Positions 1 through 6,652 of a DNA stretch of 9,263 nt are shown here, piece after piece. Under the pieces are notes generated by a model, which saw nothing but the letters and a program-made list of their open reading frames with translations, ran no database searches and was not told the DNA's origin. Each line of letters opens with the position of its first letter. The stretch's first letter is position 1. Origin of the DNA: DASYYE01 sp035946955 (GTDB taxonomy: Bacteria > Actinomycetota > Actinomycetes > Streptosporangiales > Streptosporangiaceae); the NCBI GenBank assembly GCA_035946955.1, contig DASYYE010000522.1:1-9263 (forward strand), in the 5' to 3' direction. The translations under genes and the position numbers were made by a program.

Positions 1-2520
1 CGAGCCCGTCCTGCGGTTGAGGACCAGTGCCTCAGCATGGTGCCGGGAGGCTTCCGCAAGCCGGCCGGCCTGCCAGCACACTGTCCCCAGGTTGCCCACG
101 GCAATCGCCTGTCCTCCCAGGTTCCCGCTGTGCCGATGGATGGCCAGCGCACGTCGGCAATGCTCGGCGGCCGTATCAAGGCGCCCGGCCTGCCAGTGCA
201 CCGTGCCCAGGTTCCCCAGTGCGGTCGCCTCACCCTCCGCCCATCCCGCTTGCTGGCTCAGCGTGACCGCCTCCGTGTAGTGGCTGATCGCTTCGCGGTG
301 TCGGCTGGCCCGCCAATCCAGGTCGGCCAAGCTCAGGTGCGCGGCCGCCTGTGCCCGGAGATGGCCTTCTGAGCGGGCTGCAGCCAGGGCGGCCTGGGCG
401 GCCTGGCGCCAGTCGGTGGTGTGCATGCTCAGATAGAAATAGCCCCGCAGGGCATCAGCGAGTAGCCAGGCCATCGGTCCGAGGCCGTGCTCGGCGGCGT
501 CTGCAACAGCCGCGGTCAGGTTGGGCCGCTCCGCATCCAGCCAGGCCAGTGCTGCGGCGGGGCTATCGAAGCTGGCATGGGCGCGCCCATCTCGCGTGGC
601 CGGCAACGGCAGCCTCAGCTTCTCCGGGTACAGCAGCCGTGCCGCCGCATCGACCTCGGACAGGTAAGAGGAAACCAGCCGGCGTCTGGCCGCTTGGCGG
701 TCCGGTTCGGATTCCTCCGACGTGACCCGCTGCCGGGCATACAGGCGCAGCAGGTCATGGAATGTGTAGCGGCCTCGGGCCGACTCTTCAACGAGGTGCG
801 CTGTGGCCAGTGCACTCAGCGCATCGCCGGCCTGCCGAACCGTGGTCTCGGCGAGCAGCGCCGCACCGCTGACCGAGACATCCAGGCCAGGAACCAGCCC
901 GAGCAGCCGGAACATCCGGCGCTGAGGGCCGCTCAGGCGACGATAGGACAGGTCGAAGGCGGCTTGGACAGCAGCCTGTTTGTCCCCGGCTACAGCGAGT
1001 GCTGACAGCCTGTCGCCCTGGACCAACTCCGCCAGGTAGTCGCCGATGGACAGGCCGCTTCGGCCGGTGATGTTCGCTGCGGCGATCCGCAGCGCCAGCG
1101 GCAGCCGAGCGCACGCGCTCGCGAGACCCATGGTGGCCTCGGGCTCATCATGCACCCGGTCACCGCCGAGCATCGTGGCCAGCAGCGCTTCCGCCTCCTG
1201 GGGCCCGAGGACGCCAAGACCCAGCCGGTGCGCTCCGTCCCTGGCCACGAGGCCGCCAAGTTGGTCCCTGCTGGTGACCAGGACCAGGCAGCCTGGGCTG
1301 CCTGGCAGCAGCGGGCGGACCTGGTCCGCGCTGCTGGCGTTGTCCAGCACGACCAGCATCCGGCGCTCGGCCAGCAGTGTCCGGTACAAGGCCGCTGCCT
1401 CATCGACCTCAACGGGTATCTGATCGGCCGCCACGCCCAGCGCGCGAAGCAAACGGGACAGGGCCTCGCCCGGGCTCATCGGTGCCGCCGCATCGTGCCC
1501 ACGCAGGTTCAGGTGCAACTGGCCGTCTTTGAAGCGGTCCCGGACCTGGTGCGCCCAATGCACGGCAAGTGCGGTCTTGCCAACCCCCGTCGTCCCGTCG
1601 ATTGCTGCGATCGCCACGCTGCCGCCACAGTCCCGCGCGGTGAGCAGGCCGTCCAACTCGGCCAGGTAGCCGGCCCGGCCGCTGAACCCAGCAACATCAG
1701 CAGGTAGCTGGGCAGGTGGTGCACTGCCCAGCCCGGCTCCGGCTTGCGCTGGTGGCGCTGGCGGCGGCAGGTCGAGCATGGGATCGGCCCGCAGCACCCC
1801 CTGATGGAGCCGCCGGACCTCAGAGCCCGGCTCGACGCCCAGCTCCTCATCCAGTGCCCGTCGCAGCTCTTGATAGACCTGCAGCGCCTCCGCCTGTCGG
1901 CCACACCGGTACAGCGCTGTCATGATCTGACCCGACAGTCCTTCCCGGAGCGGGTGTGCCGCTACGAGCGAACTCAGTTCACCGACCACCGCCTGGTGCT
2001 CACCCAGCGCCAGCAGGGCGTCGATACGGGCCTCCACCGCCTGGAGGTGCAACTCCGCCAGCCGCGGGCACTCCATGCGGCACAGCCCTTCGGCCGCCAC
2101 GCCGGCCAGCGGCTCACCACGCCACAACGCCAGCGCCGACCCCAGCAGGTCAGCCGCTTGCGCGGCACGCCCGGCGGCTGCCGCTCGCCGGCCAAGCTGC
2201 AACTGCGCCTCGAAACGCTGCACATCCACCTGGTCAGGCCGCACCCGGACGACGTAGCCCGGAGGGGACGTCACCAGCACCGCACCCAGTTGCCGCCGTA
2301 GCCGCCAGACCAGCGTGTGCATGGTGTCCTTGGTCCCAGCGGGGGGGTCATCGCCCCACACCAGTTCCATCAACCGCTCGGCCGCCACCACCCGGTCAGC
2401 GTTGAGCAGCAATACAGCGAGCAATGCTTGCTCACGCGGTGCGTTGACAGGGATCCGCGTGCTCCCCTGCCATACCTCCATCGGCCCCAGGAGCCCAAAC
2501 CTCCAGCCGTCCGCACCCAT
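1..2520 (-). CDS. Large AfsR-type SARP transcriptional regulator, C-terminus cut by window edge
   Basis: A single open minus-strand frame of 840 codons runs from ATG at 2520 to base 1 with no stop, so the C-terminus is outside the window. Domains in order: OmpR-like winged-helix DNA-binding region (about residues 8-95), BTAD (about 97-243), the AfsR-like linker around 273-290, and an NB-ARC ATPase. The NB-ARC part shows Walker A GTTGVGKT at 309-316 and a Walker B-like LVVLDNA at 389-395. FHDLLRLYAR follows at 587-596, then TPR repeats from about 700. AfsR-type SARPs run to roughly 1,000 residues, so over 100 are probably missing. The family activates antibiotic genes by binding promoter repeats; here the likely target is the divergent operon (inference). 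An in-frame GTG at 2538, just after a stop, is an alternative start; neither start has a strong ribosome site. I saw no TTA codon, so direct bldA control is not indicated. Confidence 0.95.
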   Translation of the reverse strand, partial: MGADGWRFGLLGPMEVWQGSTRIPVNAPREQALLAVLLLNADRVVAAERLMELVWGDDPPAGTKDTMHTLVWRLRRQLGAVLVTSPPGYVVRVRPDQVDVQRFEAQLQLGRRAAAAGRAAQAADLLGSALALWRGEPLAGVAAEGLCRMECPRLAELHLQAVEARIDALLALGEHQAVVGELSSLVAAHPLREGLSGQIMTALYRCGRQAEALQVYQELRRALDEELGVEPGSEVRRLHQGVLRADPMLDLPPPAPPAQAGAGLGSAPPAQLPADVAGFSGRAGYLAELDGLLTARDCGGSVAIAAIDGTTGVGKTALAVHWAHQVRDRFKDGQLHLNLRGHDAAAPMSPGEALSRLLRALGVAADQIPVEVDEAAALYRTLLAERRMLVVLDNASSADQVRPLLPGSPGCLVLVTSRDQLGGLVARDGAHRLGLGVLGPQEAEALLATMLGGDRVHDEPEATMGLASACARLPLALRIAAANITGRSGLSIGDYLAELVQGDRLSALAVAGDKQAAVQAAFDLSYRRLSGPQRRMFRLLGLVPGLDVSVSGAALLAETTVRQAGDALSALATAHLVEESARGRYTFHDLLRLYARQRVTSEESEPDRQAARRRLVSSYLSEVDAAARLLYPEKLRLPLPATRDGRAHASFDSPAAALAWLDAERPNLTAAVADAAEHGLGPMAWLLADALRGYFYLSMHTTDWRQAAQAALAAARSEGHLRAQAAAHLSLADLDWRASRHREAISHYTEAVTLSQQAGWAEGEATALGNLGTVHWQAGRLDTAAEHCRRALAIHRHSGNLGGQAIAVGNLGTVCWQAGRLAEASRHHAEALVLNRRTGS
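61..230 (-). repeat. Two TPR-coding units with exact 120-bp period
   Basis: Bases 61-110 and 181-230 match at about 39 of 50 positions and lie exactly 120 bp (40 codons) apart. On the minus strand both encode a GNLGTV-x-WQAGR core, the helix A signature of tandem tetratricopeptide repeats in the SARP C-terminal region. A third, more diverged unit precedes them around bases 300-350. The similarity reflects repeat expansion within the protein, not a mobile element. Confidence 0.8.
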
Positions 2521-2679
2521 GCCGCTGCCCGCCGTCACTCAGCCACCACCCCGTTCACCCGTGGCGGCGCGGTCTCGACCACTGCACCGGCCGGTGGGGC
2601 CACGGCCACGCCGCCACGCACCCACCGCCCAGTCCAAACAGTCAAGGAAATACCAAAGAAGGCCATGGACTAACTCTCT

Positions 2680-2706
2680 GGAGTCCTACCACTCCCCGCA
2701 CTCCCC
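2680..2706. repeat. Inverted repeat plus tandem CACTCCCC repeats
   Basis: GGAGT (2680-2684) and ACTCC (2691-2695) form a 5-bp inverted repeat with a 6-bp spacer. The right arm sits inside CACTCCCC (2690-2697), which recurs at 2699-2706, a 9-bp step. Short tandem repeats in a SARP-divergent region can be regulator-binding sites, although SARP sites more often repeat every 11 bp. Assignment as an operator is inference only. Confidence 0.35.
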
Positions 2707-2828
2707 AGCGGTTCCGCACAAACCGCGCGCGCAAGCCGTTATGGGCTTTTGATAGGACAACGCTACGCCTCAGCCACCTGTTCCGGGATAAGTCCTGAAC
2801 CCTCGGTGCGGACTGGGTCACACGTCTG

Positions 2829-2840
2829 CCTGTGCACAGG
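2829..2840. promoter_or_regulatory. Perfect 12-bp palindrome, candidate operator
   Basis: CCTGTGCACAGG is a perfect inverted repeat with no spacer, located about 150 bp before the ABC ATPase start and about 310 bp before the SARP start. The flanking bases do not extend the symmetry. Its compact two-fold symmetry fits a dimeric helix-turn-helix repressor site. No TetR- or MarR-type gene is visible in the window, and SARPs bind direct rather than inverted repeats, so the binding protein is unknown. Confidence 0.35.
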
Positions 2841-2952
2841 ACGCGGTGTTTATCGCCTGTTGAGAGGTGCGAGAGGGCCGGGCGGGAAACTGGCCGAAGG
2901 CGAGGCGCCGTGGCCCTGCTGGCCCTTTCTGCGCCGTGATCTTACCGGACAA

Positions 2953-2979
2953 AAAACCAAAATTCGGGCGAAAACCAAA
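2953..2979 (+). repeat. A-rich direct repeat AAAACCAAA before the operon start
   Basis: AAAACCAAA occurs at 2953-2961 and 2971-2979, start to start 18 bp, in an unusually A-rich patch for this GC-rich DNA. It ends directly before the G-run of the ribosome-binding site of the first operon gene. It may be an unstructured leader that keeps the ribosome site open, or a protein- or RNA-binding site; the sequence does not decide between these. Confidence 0.35.
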
Positions 2980-2980
2980 C

Positions 2981-2988
2981 GGGGGGAA
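2981..2988 (+). promoter_or_regulatory. Ribosome-binding site for the ABC ATPase gene
   Basis: GGGGGGAA lies five bases before the GTG at 2994. It is the only good purine-rich site near this gene and supports GTG 2994 over the in-frame ATG at 3081, which has only pyrimidine-rich sequence upstream. Confidence 0.7.
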
Positions 2989-2993
2989 CTGGC

Positions 2994-4064
2994 GTGTCAG
3001 CTTCAACGCAGCCTCCTGGGCAGCACGACGGCAGATGGCTTTCGCCGGAGTCCCCGGACCGCCGCCTCAGCCAGTTCCCGATGATCCAGGCCATTGGACT
3101 CCGTAAGTCCTTCCACGGCGGGAAGGGCTCTCACGCCAAGCACACCAGGAAGGGCTCCCGCGGCAGGACTGTCGACGCTGTCCGCGGTGTCGACCTCACA
3201 GTCTGGGCAGGGGAGATATTCGGCTTCCTCGGCCCTAACGGCGCCGGCAAGACCACCACCTTGCGGATGCTCGCCACTCTGCTGCGCCCCGATGGCGGCA
3301 ACGCCACCATCGCTGGTGCTGACCTGCGCCGCGAGCCCAGCCTCGTGCGCCAGCGTGTCGGCTATGTTGCGCAGGGCCACGGCACCTGGCCCGATGTGAG
3401 CGCGCGCGAGGAGCTGGCGCTCCAGGCACGGATGTACGGCATCCCCAAGGCCGAGGCATGGCGGCGCGCGGCCACCGCGCTCGGTGCCTTCCAGTTGACC
3501 GACTACGCCGACCGCAGATGCAAGACATACTCGGGCGGCCAGCGCCGCAGGCTCGACATCGCCCTGGGAGTGATCCATTCGCCTCAGGTGCTGTTCCTCG
3601 ACGAACCGACCGCGAGCCTGGACCCCCAGAGCCGCGCGCACATGTGGGAGCAGGTGCGGCGGCTGCGTGATGACGGCATGACGGTCTTCCTCACCACCCA
3701 CTACCTCGAGGAGGCCGATGCTCTCTGCACCCGGGTCGCGATCATCGACCATGGCCAGGTCGTGGCGGTCGGCACACCGGAGGAACTCAGACGGGGGATC
3801 GGCGCGGATGTGCTCACGGTCTCGATGAACGGCTCCACCCAGCGCGCCGCCGTGCTGCTGAGCTCACAGCCGTATGTGCGCAGGCTGGAGATCCACGACC
3901 ACGTGGGGCTCCGGCTCCAGGTCGACACCGGGGCGACCGCCATCCCTCAGGTCTTGCGTGTACTCGACGGCGCCGGACTGGCCCTGGGTGCGATCGAGCT
4001 GCGCCGCCCCAGTCTCGACGACGTATTCCTGGCCAAGACGGGCCGTTCGCTGAGGGAATCGTGA
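2994..4064 (+). CDS. DrrA-like ABC transporter ATP-binding protein
   Basis: This 356-residue cytoplasmic ATPase should power export together with the next gene's membrane protein. Visible motifs: Walker A GPNGAGKT (80-87), Q-loop Gln127, signature YSGGQ (179-183), Walker B VLFLDE (199-204), and H-loop His236 in TTHYLEEAD. The C-terminal 90 residues match the extension typical of the daunorubicin-resistance DrrA family. GTG 2994 is preferred because of its G-rich ribosome site. It adds 29 residues before the usual family start, which matches Met30 (ATG 3081). An unusual basic insertion, about residues 43-60 (rich in Lys, Arg, Gly and Ser), sits between the first beta strand and the strand before Walker A, and looks like a 9-codon tandem duplication. 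The stop overlaps the permease start by 4 nt (GTGA), implying translational coupling. The likely role is product efflux and self-resistance; the substrate is unknown. Confidence 0.95.
   Translation: MSASTQPPGQHDGRWLSPESPDRRLSQFPMIQAIGLRKSFHGGKGSHAKHTRKGSRGRTVDAVRGVDLTVWAGEIFGFLGPNGAGKTTTLRMLATLLRPDGGNATIAGADLRREPSLVRQRVGYVAQGHGTWPDVSAREELALQARMYGIPKAEAWRRAATALGAFQLTDYADRRCKTYSGGQRRRLDIALGVIHSPQVLFLDEPTASLDPQSRAHMWEQVRRLRDDGMTVFLTTHYLEEADALCTRVAIIDHGQVVAVGTPEELRRGIGADVLTVSMNGSTQRAAVLLSSQPYVRRLEIHDHVGLRLQVDTGATAIPQVLRVLDGAGLALGAIELRRPSLDDVFLAKTGRSLRES
3120..3173 (+). repeat. Imperfect 27-bp tandem duplication within the ABC ATPase gene
   Basis: Two adjacent in-frame 27-bp units (3120-3146 and 3147-3173) share about 18 of 27 bases, including an identical GGAAGGGCTC at 3121-3130 and 3148-3157. 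They encode GKGSHAKHT followed by RKGSRGRTV, a basic 9-residue unit given twice. This accounts for the extra loop length before Walker A. Confidence 0.5.
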
Positions 4065-4825
4065 CGACTGTGAAACTGGCCCACGACACGTGGCTGATGT
4101 TCCAGCGGCAGATGCTGATGATGCTGCGGAACCCCGTCTGGCTCGCATTCGCCATCGCCCAGCCAATCGCCTACCTGCTGCTCTTCGCGCCGCTCCTCCG
4201 GTCAGCGCTGCATGTCCAGACCCAAGCCCAGGCGTACCAGACTTACGTACCGGGCCTGCTCACGGCGATCGTCCTCATCGATGGCTTGTTCACCGGCTTC
4301 GGGCTGCTCGCCGAACTGCGTTCGGGTGTCATCGAACGGGCGCGGGTCACCCCGCTGGCCCGGCCCTCGCTGATGCTGGGACGCGCCCTTCGAGACGTGG
4401 TGACCCTGCTCGTGCAGGCCATCGTCATCACGCTGGCCGCGCTGCCGTTCGGCGTCCGGGTGGGACTCGGTGACCTGGCGCTCGCCTATCTGCTGCTGGC
4501 GATGCTCGGGCTGATGTCGGTATCGCTGTCCTACGCGCTCACCATGAAGGTGCGCCACGAGGAGACCCTCGGCCAGGTCTTCAATACCGTCGGCCAGCCG
4601 GTCCTGCTGCTCTCCGGGATATTGCTGCCGCTGGCGCTGGCTCCCCTCTGGCTGCGCCGGGCCGCCGACGGTAACCCCTTCTACTGGGCGACCAACAGCA
4701 TGCGCGCGCTGTTCGCAGGCCACGACGGTGCCCCCCCGGTGTGGCAGGGCCTGGCCATCGTGGCCGTGCTGGCCATCCTGTCGGTGACCTGGTCGGTGCG
4801 CCTGTTCGCGCGCGCCGTCTGGTAG
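4061..4825 (+). CDS. DrrB-like ABC-2 type transporter permease
   Basis: A 254-residue integral membrane protein, the expected partner of the upstream ATPase. About six hydrophobic segments are visible, near residues 26-47, 63-83, 111-131, 138-160, 176-198 and 228-248. The N-terminus is an amphipathic cytoplasmic stretch. The length and the conserved-looking loop near 86-104 (ELRSGVIERARVTPLARPS) fit the ABC-2 family that includes DrrB. The start is GTG 4061, inside the ATPase stop (GTGA overlap); GTG 4070 is an alternative three codons later. After the stop there is only a 36-nt gap before the NRPS gene, with no convincing terminator hairpin, so the transporter is probably cotranscribed with the biosynthetic genes. 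Confidence 0.93.
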   Translation: MTTVKLAHDTWLMFQRQMLMMLRNPVWLAFAIAQPIAYLLLFAPLLRSALHVQTQAQAYQTYVPGLLTAIVLIDGLFTGFGLLAELRSGVIERARVTPLARPSLMLGRALRDVVTLLVQAIVITLAALPFGVRVGLGDLALAYLLLAMLGLMSVSLSYALTMKVRHEETLGQVFNTVGQPVLLLSGILLPLALAPLWLRRAADGNPFYWATNSMRALFAGHDGAPPVWQGLAIVAVLAILSVTWSVRLFARAVW

Positions 4826-4861
4826 GCGCGGAGCGCTGGAACTCGTGAAGTTGGAGCCACT

Positions 4862-6652
4862 ATGAGCACATCCACCAGGGCAGGGGAGCTGCGTGCCGAC
4901 GGCGTCGAGGGTCACGGGCTCTCCGGCGCGGCCGGGGCCCGCCGGGAACTGCCGGGCCTCACGGTCATGGAGCTGATCGCTGGGCACGCCGACCGTGCCC
5001 CGGAGGCTGCCGCTGTCACCGGCGGGGGACCGTCGCTGACCTACGGGGAGTTGCTGTCGGCCGCGTCGTGGGCGGCTGCGGGCCTGTCGGCACGTGGCGT
5101 GACACGCGGCCAGGTGGTCGCGGTGGTGACAGGCCGTTCCAGTGCGGCGGTGGTCGCCATGATGGCGGTGTGGTGGGCCGGCGCGGTGTACCTGCCGATT
5201 GACCCCACCTACCCCGCGCAGCGGATAACCCTGCTGCTCGATGACACCGCGGCTGCGGCCGTGCTGACCGAACCGCGCTTCCTCGCCACCATCCCGGCCG
5301 GCCGCACCCCGGTGGTCACCCTGGACGCTGCCGCCACGGAGCGGCCGCCGCCCATGGCCACCTCACCTGAGGACGCCGCGTACATCATCTACACCTCAGG
5401 GTCCACCGGCACACCCAAGGGCGTCGTCGTCGGGCACCGGTCCCTGCTGAACGTGGTACTTGAGATGGCCGCCGCGATGGAATGCGGCGCGGCCGACCAG
5501 TGGCTCACGATGGCGCCGACCACGTTCGACATCTCCCTGCTGGAGCTGTGCGTCCCGCTGGTATCGGGGGGCCGGCTCGTCATCAGCACCGAGGCCCAGT
5601 TGCGGGACGCTGCTGCGCTGGTGCGGCTGGTGCGAGGCTGGGGGATCACCCGGATGCAAGCCGTCCCGTCACAGTGGCGCATGCTCCTCGACGCGGGGTT
5701 CGGCGCTCCTGGCATGGTGGCGATGGTCGGTGGCGAGGCGCTCTCCACTGCGCTGGCCAGAGCGCTGCGTCGGCGGGTCCGCGTGCTTCTCAATGGCTAC
5801 GGGCCGACCGAGACGGCGGTCGTCTCGTCGTTCTGGCGGGTTCCCGAGACGCCCGCCCGGATCGCTATCGGCGGCCCCATCGCCAATACCCGCATGTACC
5901 TGCTCGACGATGCGCTCGTCCCGGTCCTGCCAGGACAGCCCGGCGAGCTGTACATCGCCGGCGCCGGCCTGGCACAGGGCTACCTGAACCGTCCCGGCCT
6001 GACCGGGCAACGGTTCCCAACGGTCCGCGGTGAACGCATGTACCGCACCGGTGACAGGTGCCGGTGGCGCTCCGACGGCATGCTCGAATACCTCGGCCGG
6101 ACGGACGACCAGGTCAAGATACGAGGGCAGCGAATCGAGCTGGGTGAGGTCGAGGCATGCCTCTGCGCCCATCCCACGGTGGCCGCGGTAGCGGCGCTCA
6201 CCCACTCCGACGCACTGATCGCCTACGTGGTCGCCGCTGGCGGCACCGTCCCCGACCCAGCCGACCTGCGCGCGTACGCGGCGCAGGCGCTGCCGGCTGG
6301 CGCCGTGCCGAACAAGGTCGTGGTCCTCCCCGGGCTTCCGCTCACCCCGCACGGCAAGGTGGACAAGGCGGCGCTGCGCGCGATCGGTGCCACCGGCGAG
6401 CCGGTGACCCATCACGGCACCGACCCGTGGCTGGCCAGCATCTGCGAAATGTGCCGTGAGGTGCTCAGCGTCCCGGCTGTCCGGCCTGCGGATGACATCT
6501 TCGAACTCGGCGCACACTCGCTGACGGTCATGCAGTTCGCCGCCAGAATCCAGGCGGCATGGGACATCGAGGTACCCGCCGCGGTGTTCTACGAGGCGGC
6601 CACAGTCGGCGACATCGCCGAGGCGGTCGCGCGGCTCACCGGGCGGCCGTGA
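4862..6652 (+). CDS. Free-standing NRPS adenylation-PCP didomain protein
   Basis: This 596-residue protein should activate an amino acid with ATP and load it onto its own carrier domain. Adenylation motifs: A3 YTSGSTGTPKG (177-187), A5 GYGPTE (312-317), A7 YRTGD (394-398), A8 RGQRIELGEVE (421-431), and A10 around Lys499. The C-terminal PCP has LGAHSL with Ser553 as the expected phosphopantetheine site (usual form LGGHSL). There is no condensation, epimerase or thioesterase domain, so it resembles an initiation module acting in trans. Ten pocket residues read by hand against GrsA PheA are D223 I224 L227 Q266 M288 G290 G312 V320 V321 K499. This is nearer to glycine-type codes (DILQLGLIWK) than to proline-type ones; the substrate is tentative. 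GGAG at 4853-4856 supports ATG 4862. The stop overlaps the next start (TGATG). Confidence 0.95.
   Translation: MSTSTRAGELRADGVEGHGLSGAAGARRELPGLTVMELIAGHADRAPEAAAVTGGGPSLTYGELLSAASWAAAGLSARGVTRGQVVAVVTGRSSAAVVAMMAVWWAGAVYLPIDPTYPAQRITLLLDDTAAAAVLTEPRFLATIPAGRTPVVTLDAAATERPPPMATSPEDAAYIIYTSGSTGTPKGVVVGHRSLLNVVLEMAAAMECGAADQWLTMAPTTFDISLLELCVPLVSGGRLVISTEAQLRDAAALVRLVRGWGITRMQAVPSQWRMLLDAGFGAPGMVAMVGGEALSTALARALRRRVRVLLNGYGPTETAVVSSFWRVPETPARIAIGGPIANTRMYLLDDALVPVLPGQPGELYIAGAGLAQGYLNRPGLTGQRFPTVRGERMYRTGDRCRWRSDGMLEYLGRTDDQVKIRGQRIELGEVEACLCAHPTVAAVAALTHSDALIAYVVAAGGTVPDPADLRAYAAQALPAGAVPNKVVVLPGLPLTPHGKVDKAALRAIGATGEPVTHHGTDPWLASICEMCREVLSVPAVRPADDIFELGAHSLTVMQFAARIQAAWDIEVPAAVFYEAATVGDIAEAVARLTGRP

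Larger units (their letters stand above)
2521..2993. promoter_or_regulatory. Divergent intergenic control region between SARP gene and ABC/NRPS operon
   Basis: This 473-bp stretch contains no credible gene. It separates the start of the minus-strand SARP gene from the start of the plus-strand operon, so it should hold both promoters. It carries a perfect 12-bp palindrome (2829-2840), a short inverted repeat followed by tandem CACTCCCC repeats (2680-2706), and an A-rich direct repeat just before the first ribosome-binding site (2953-2979). A TTGAC sequence on the minus strand (2641-2645) could be a -35 for the SARP gene, but no good -10 lies at the expected distance. I could not assign a convincing sigma-70-type promoter on either strand. 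Short open frames here lack start-site support and family resemblance. Confidence 0.7.

Noticed and set aside
1150..1707. Plus-strand open frame of 185 codons within the SARP gene
   Set aside because: The minus strand here encodes the NB-ARC Walker A and B motifs; the plus-strand product has no recognisable domain.
2617..2645. TTGAC on the minus strand as the -35 of a SARP promoter
   Set aside because: No -10-like hexamer is present at 16-19 bp spacing, so it is not reported as a promoter.
2818..3006. A 62-codon minus-strand open frame in the intergenic region
   Set aside because: It would start within the ABC gene and run through the control region. There is no ribosome site, the composition is unremarkable, and no domain is recognised.
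2749..3084. A 111-codon plus-strand open frame starting in the intergenic region and overlapping the ABC ATPase start
   Set aside because: It is in a different frame from the ATPase, has no ribosome site and shows no family resemblance.
4826..4861. Possible terminator between permease and NRPS genes
   Set aside because: Only a short GC-rich stretch around AGCGCT is present, with no stable stem and no T-run.
4202..4987. A 261-codon minus-strand open frame across the permease and the NRPS start
   Set aside because: The translation is polar, Gln/Gly/Arg-rich and featureless, spans two real genes and has no supported start.
5669..6517. A 282-codon minus-strand open frame inside the A-PCP gene
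   Set aside because: It is antisense to conserved adenylation motifs A5 to A10, with no family resemblance.
6559..6651. An earlier in-frame ATG that would add 31 residues to the flavoprotein
   Set aside because: The extra residues are an Arg/Gly-rich out-of-frame reading of the PCP-coding DNA, while ATG 6652 gives the normal family length and a TGATG coupled start.
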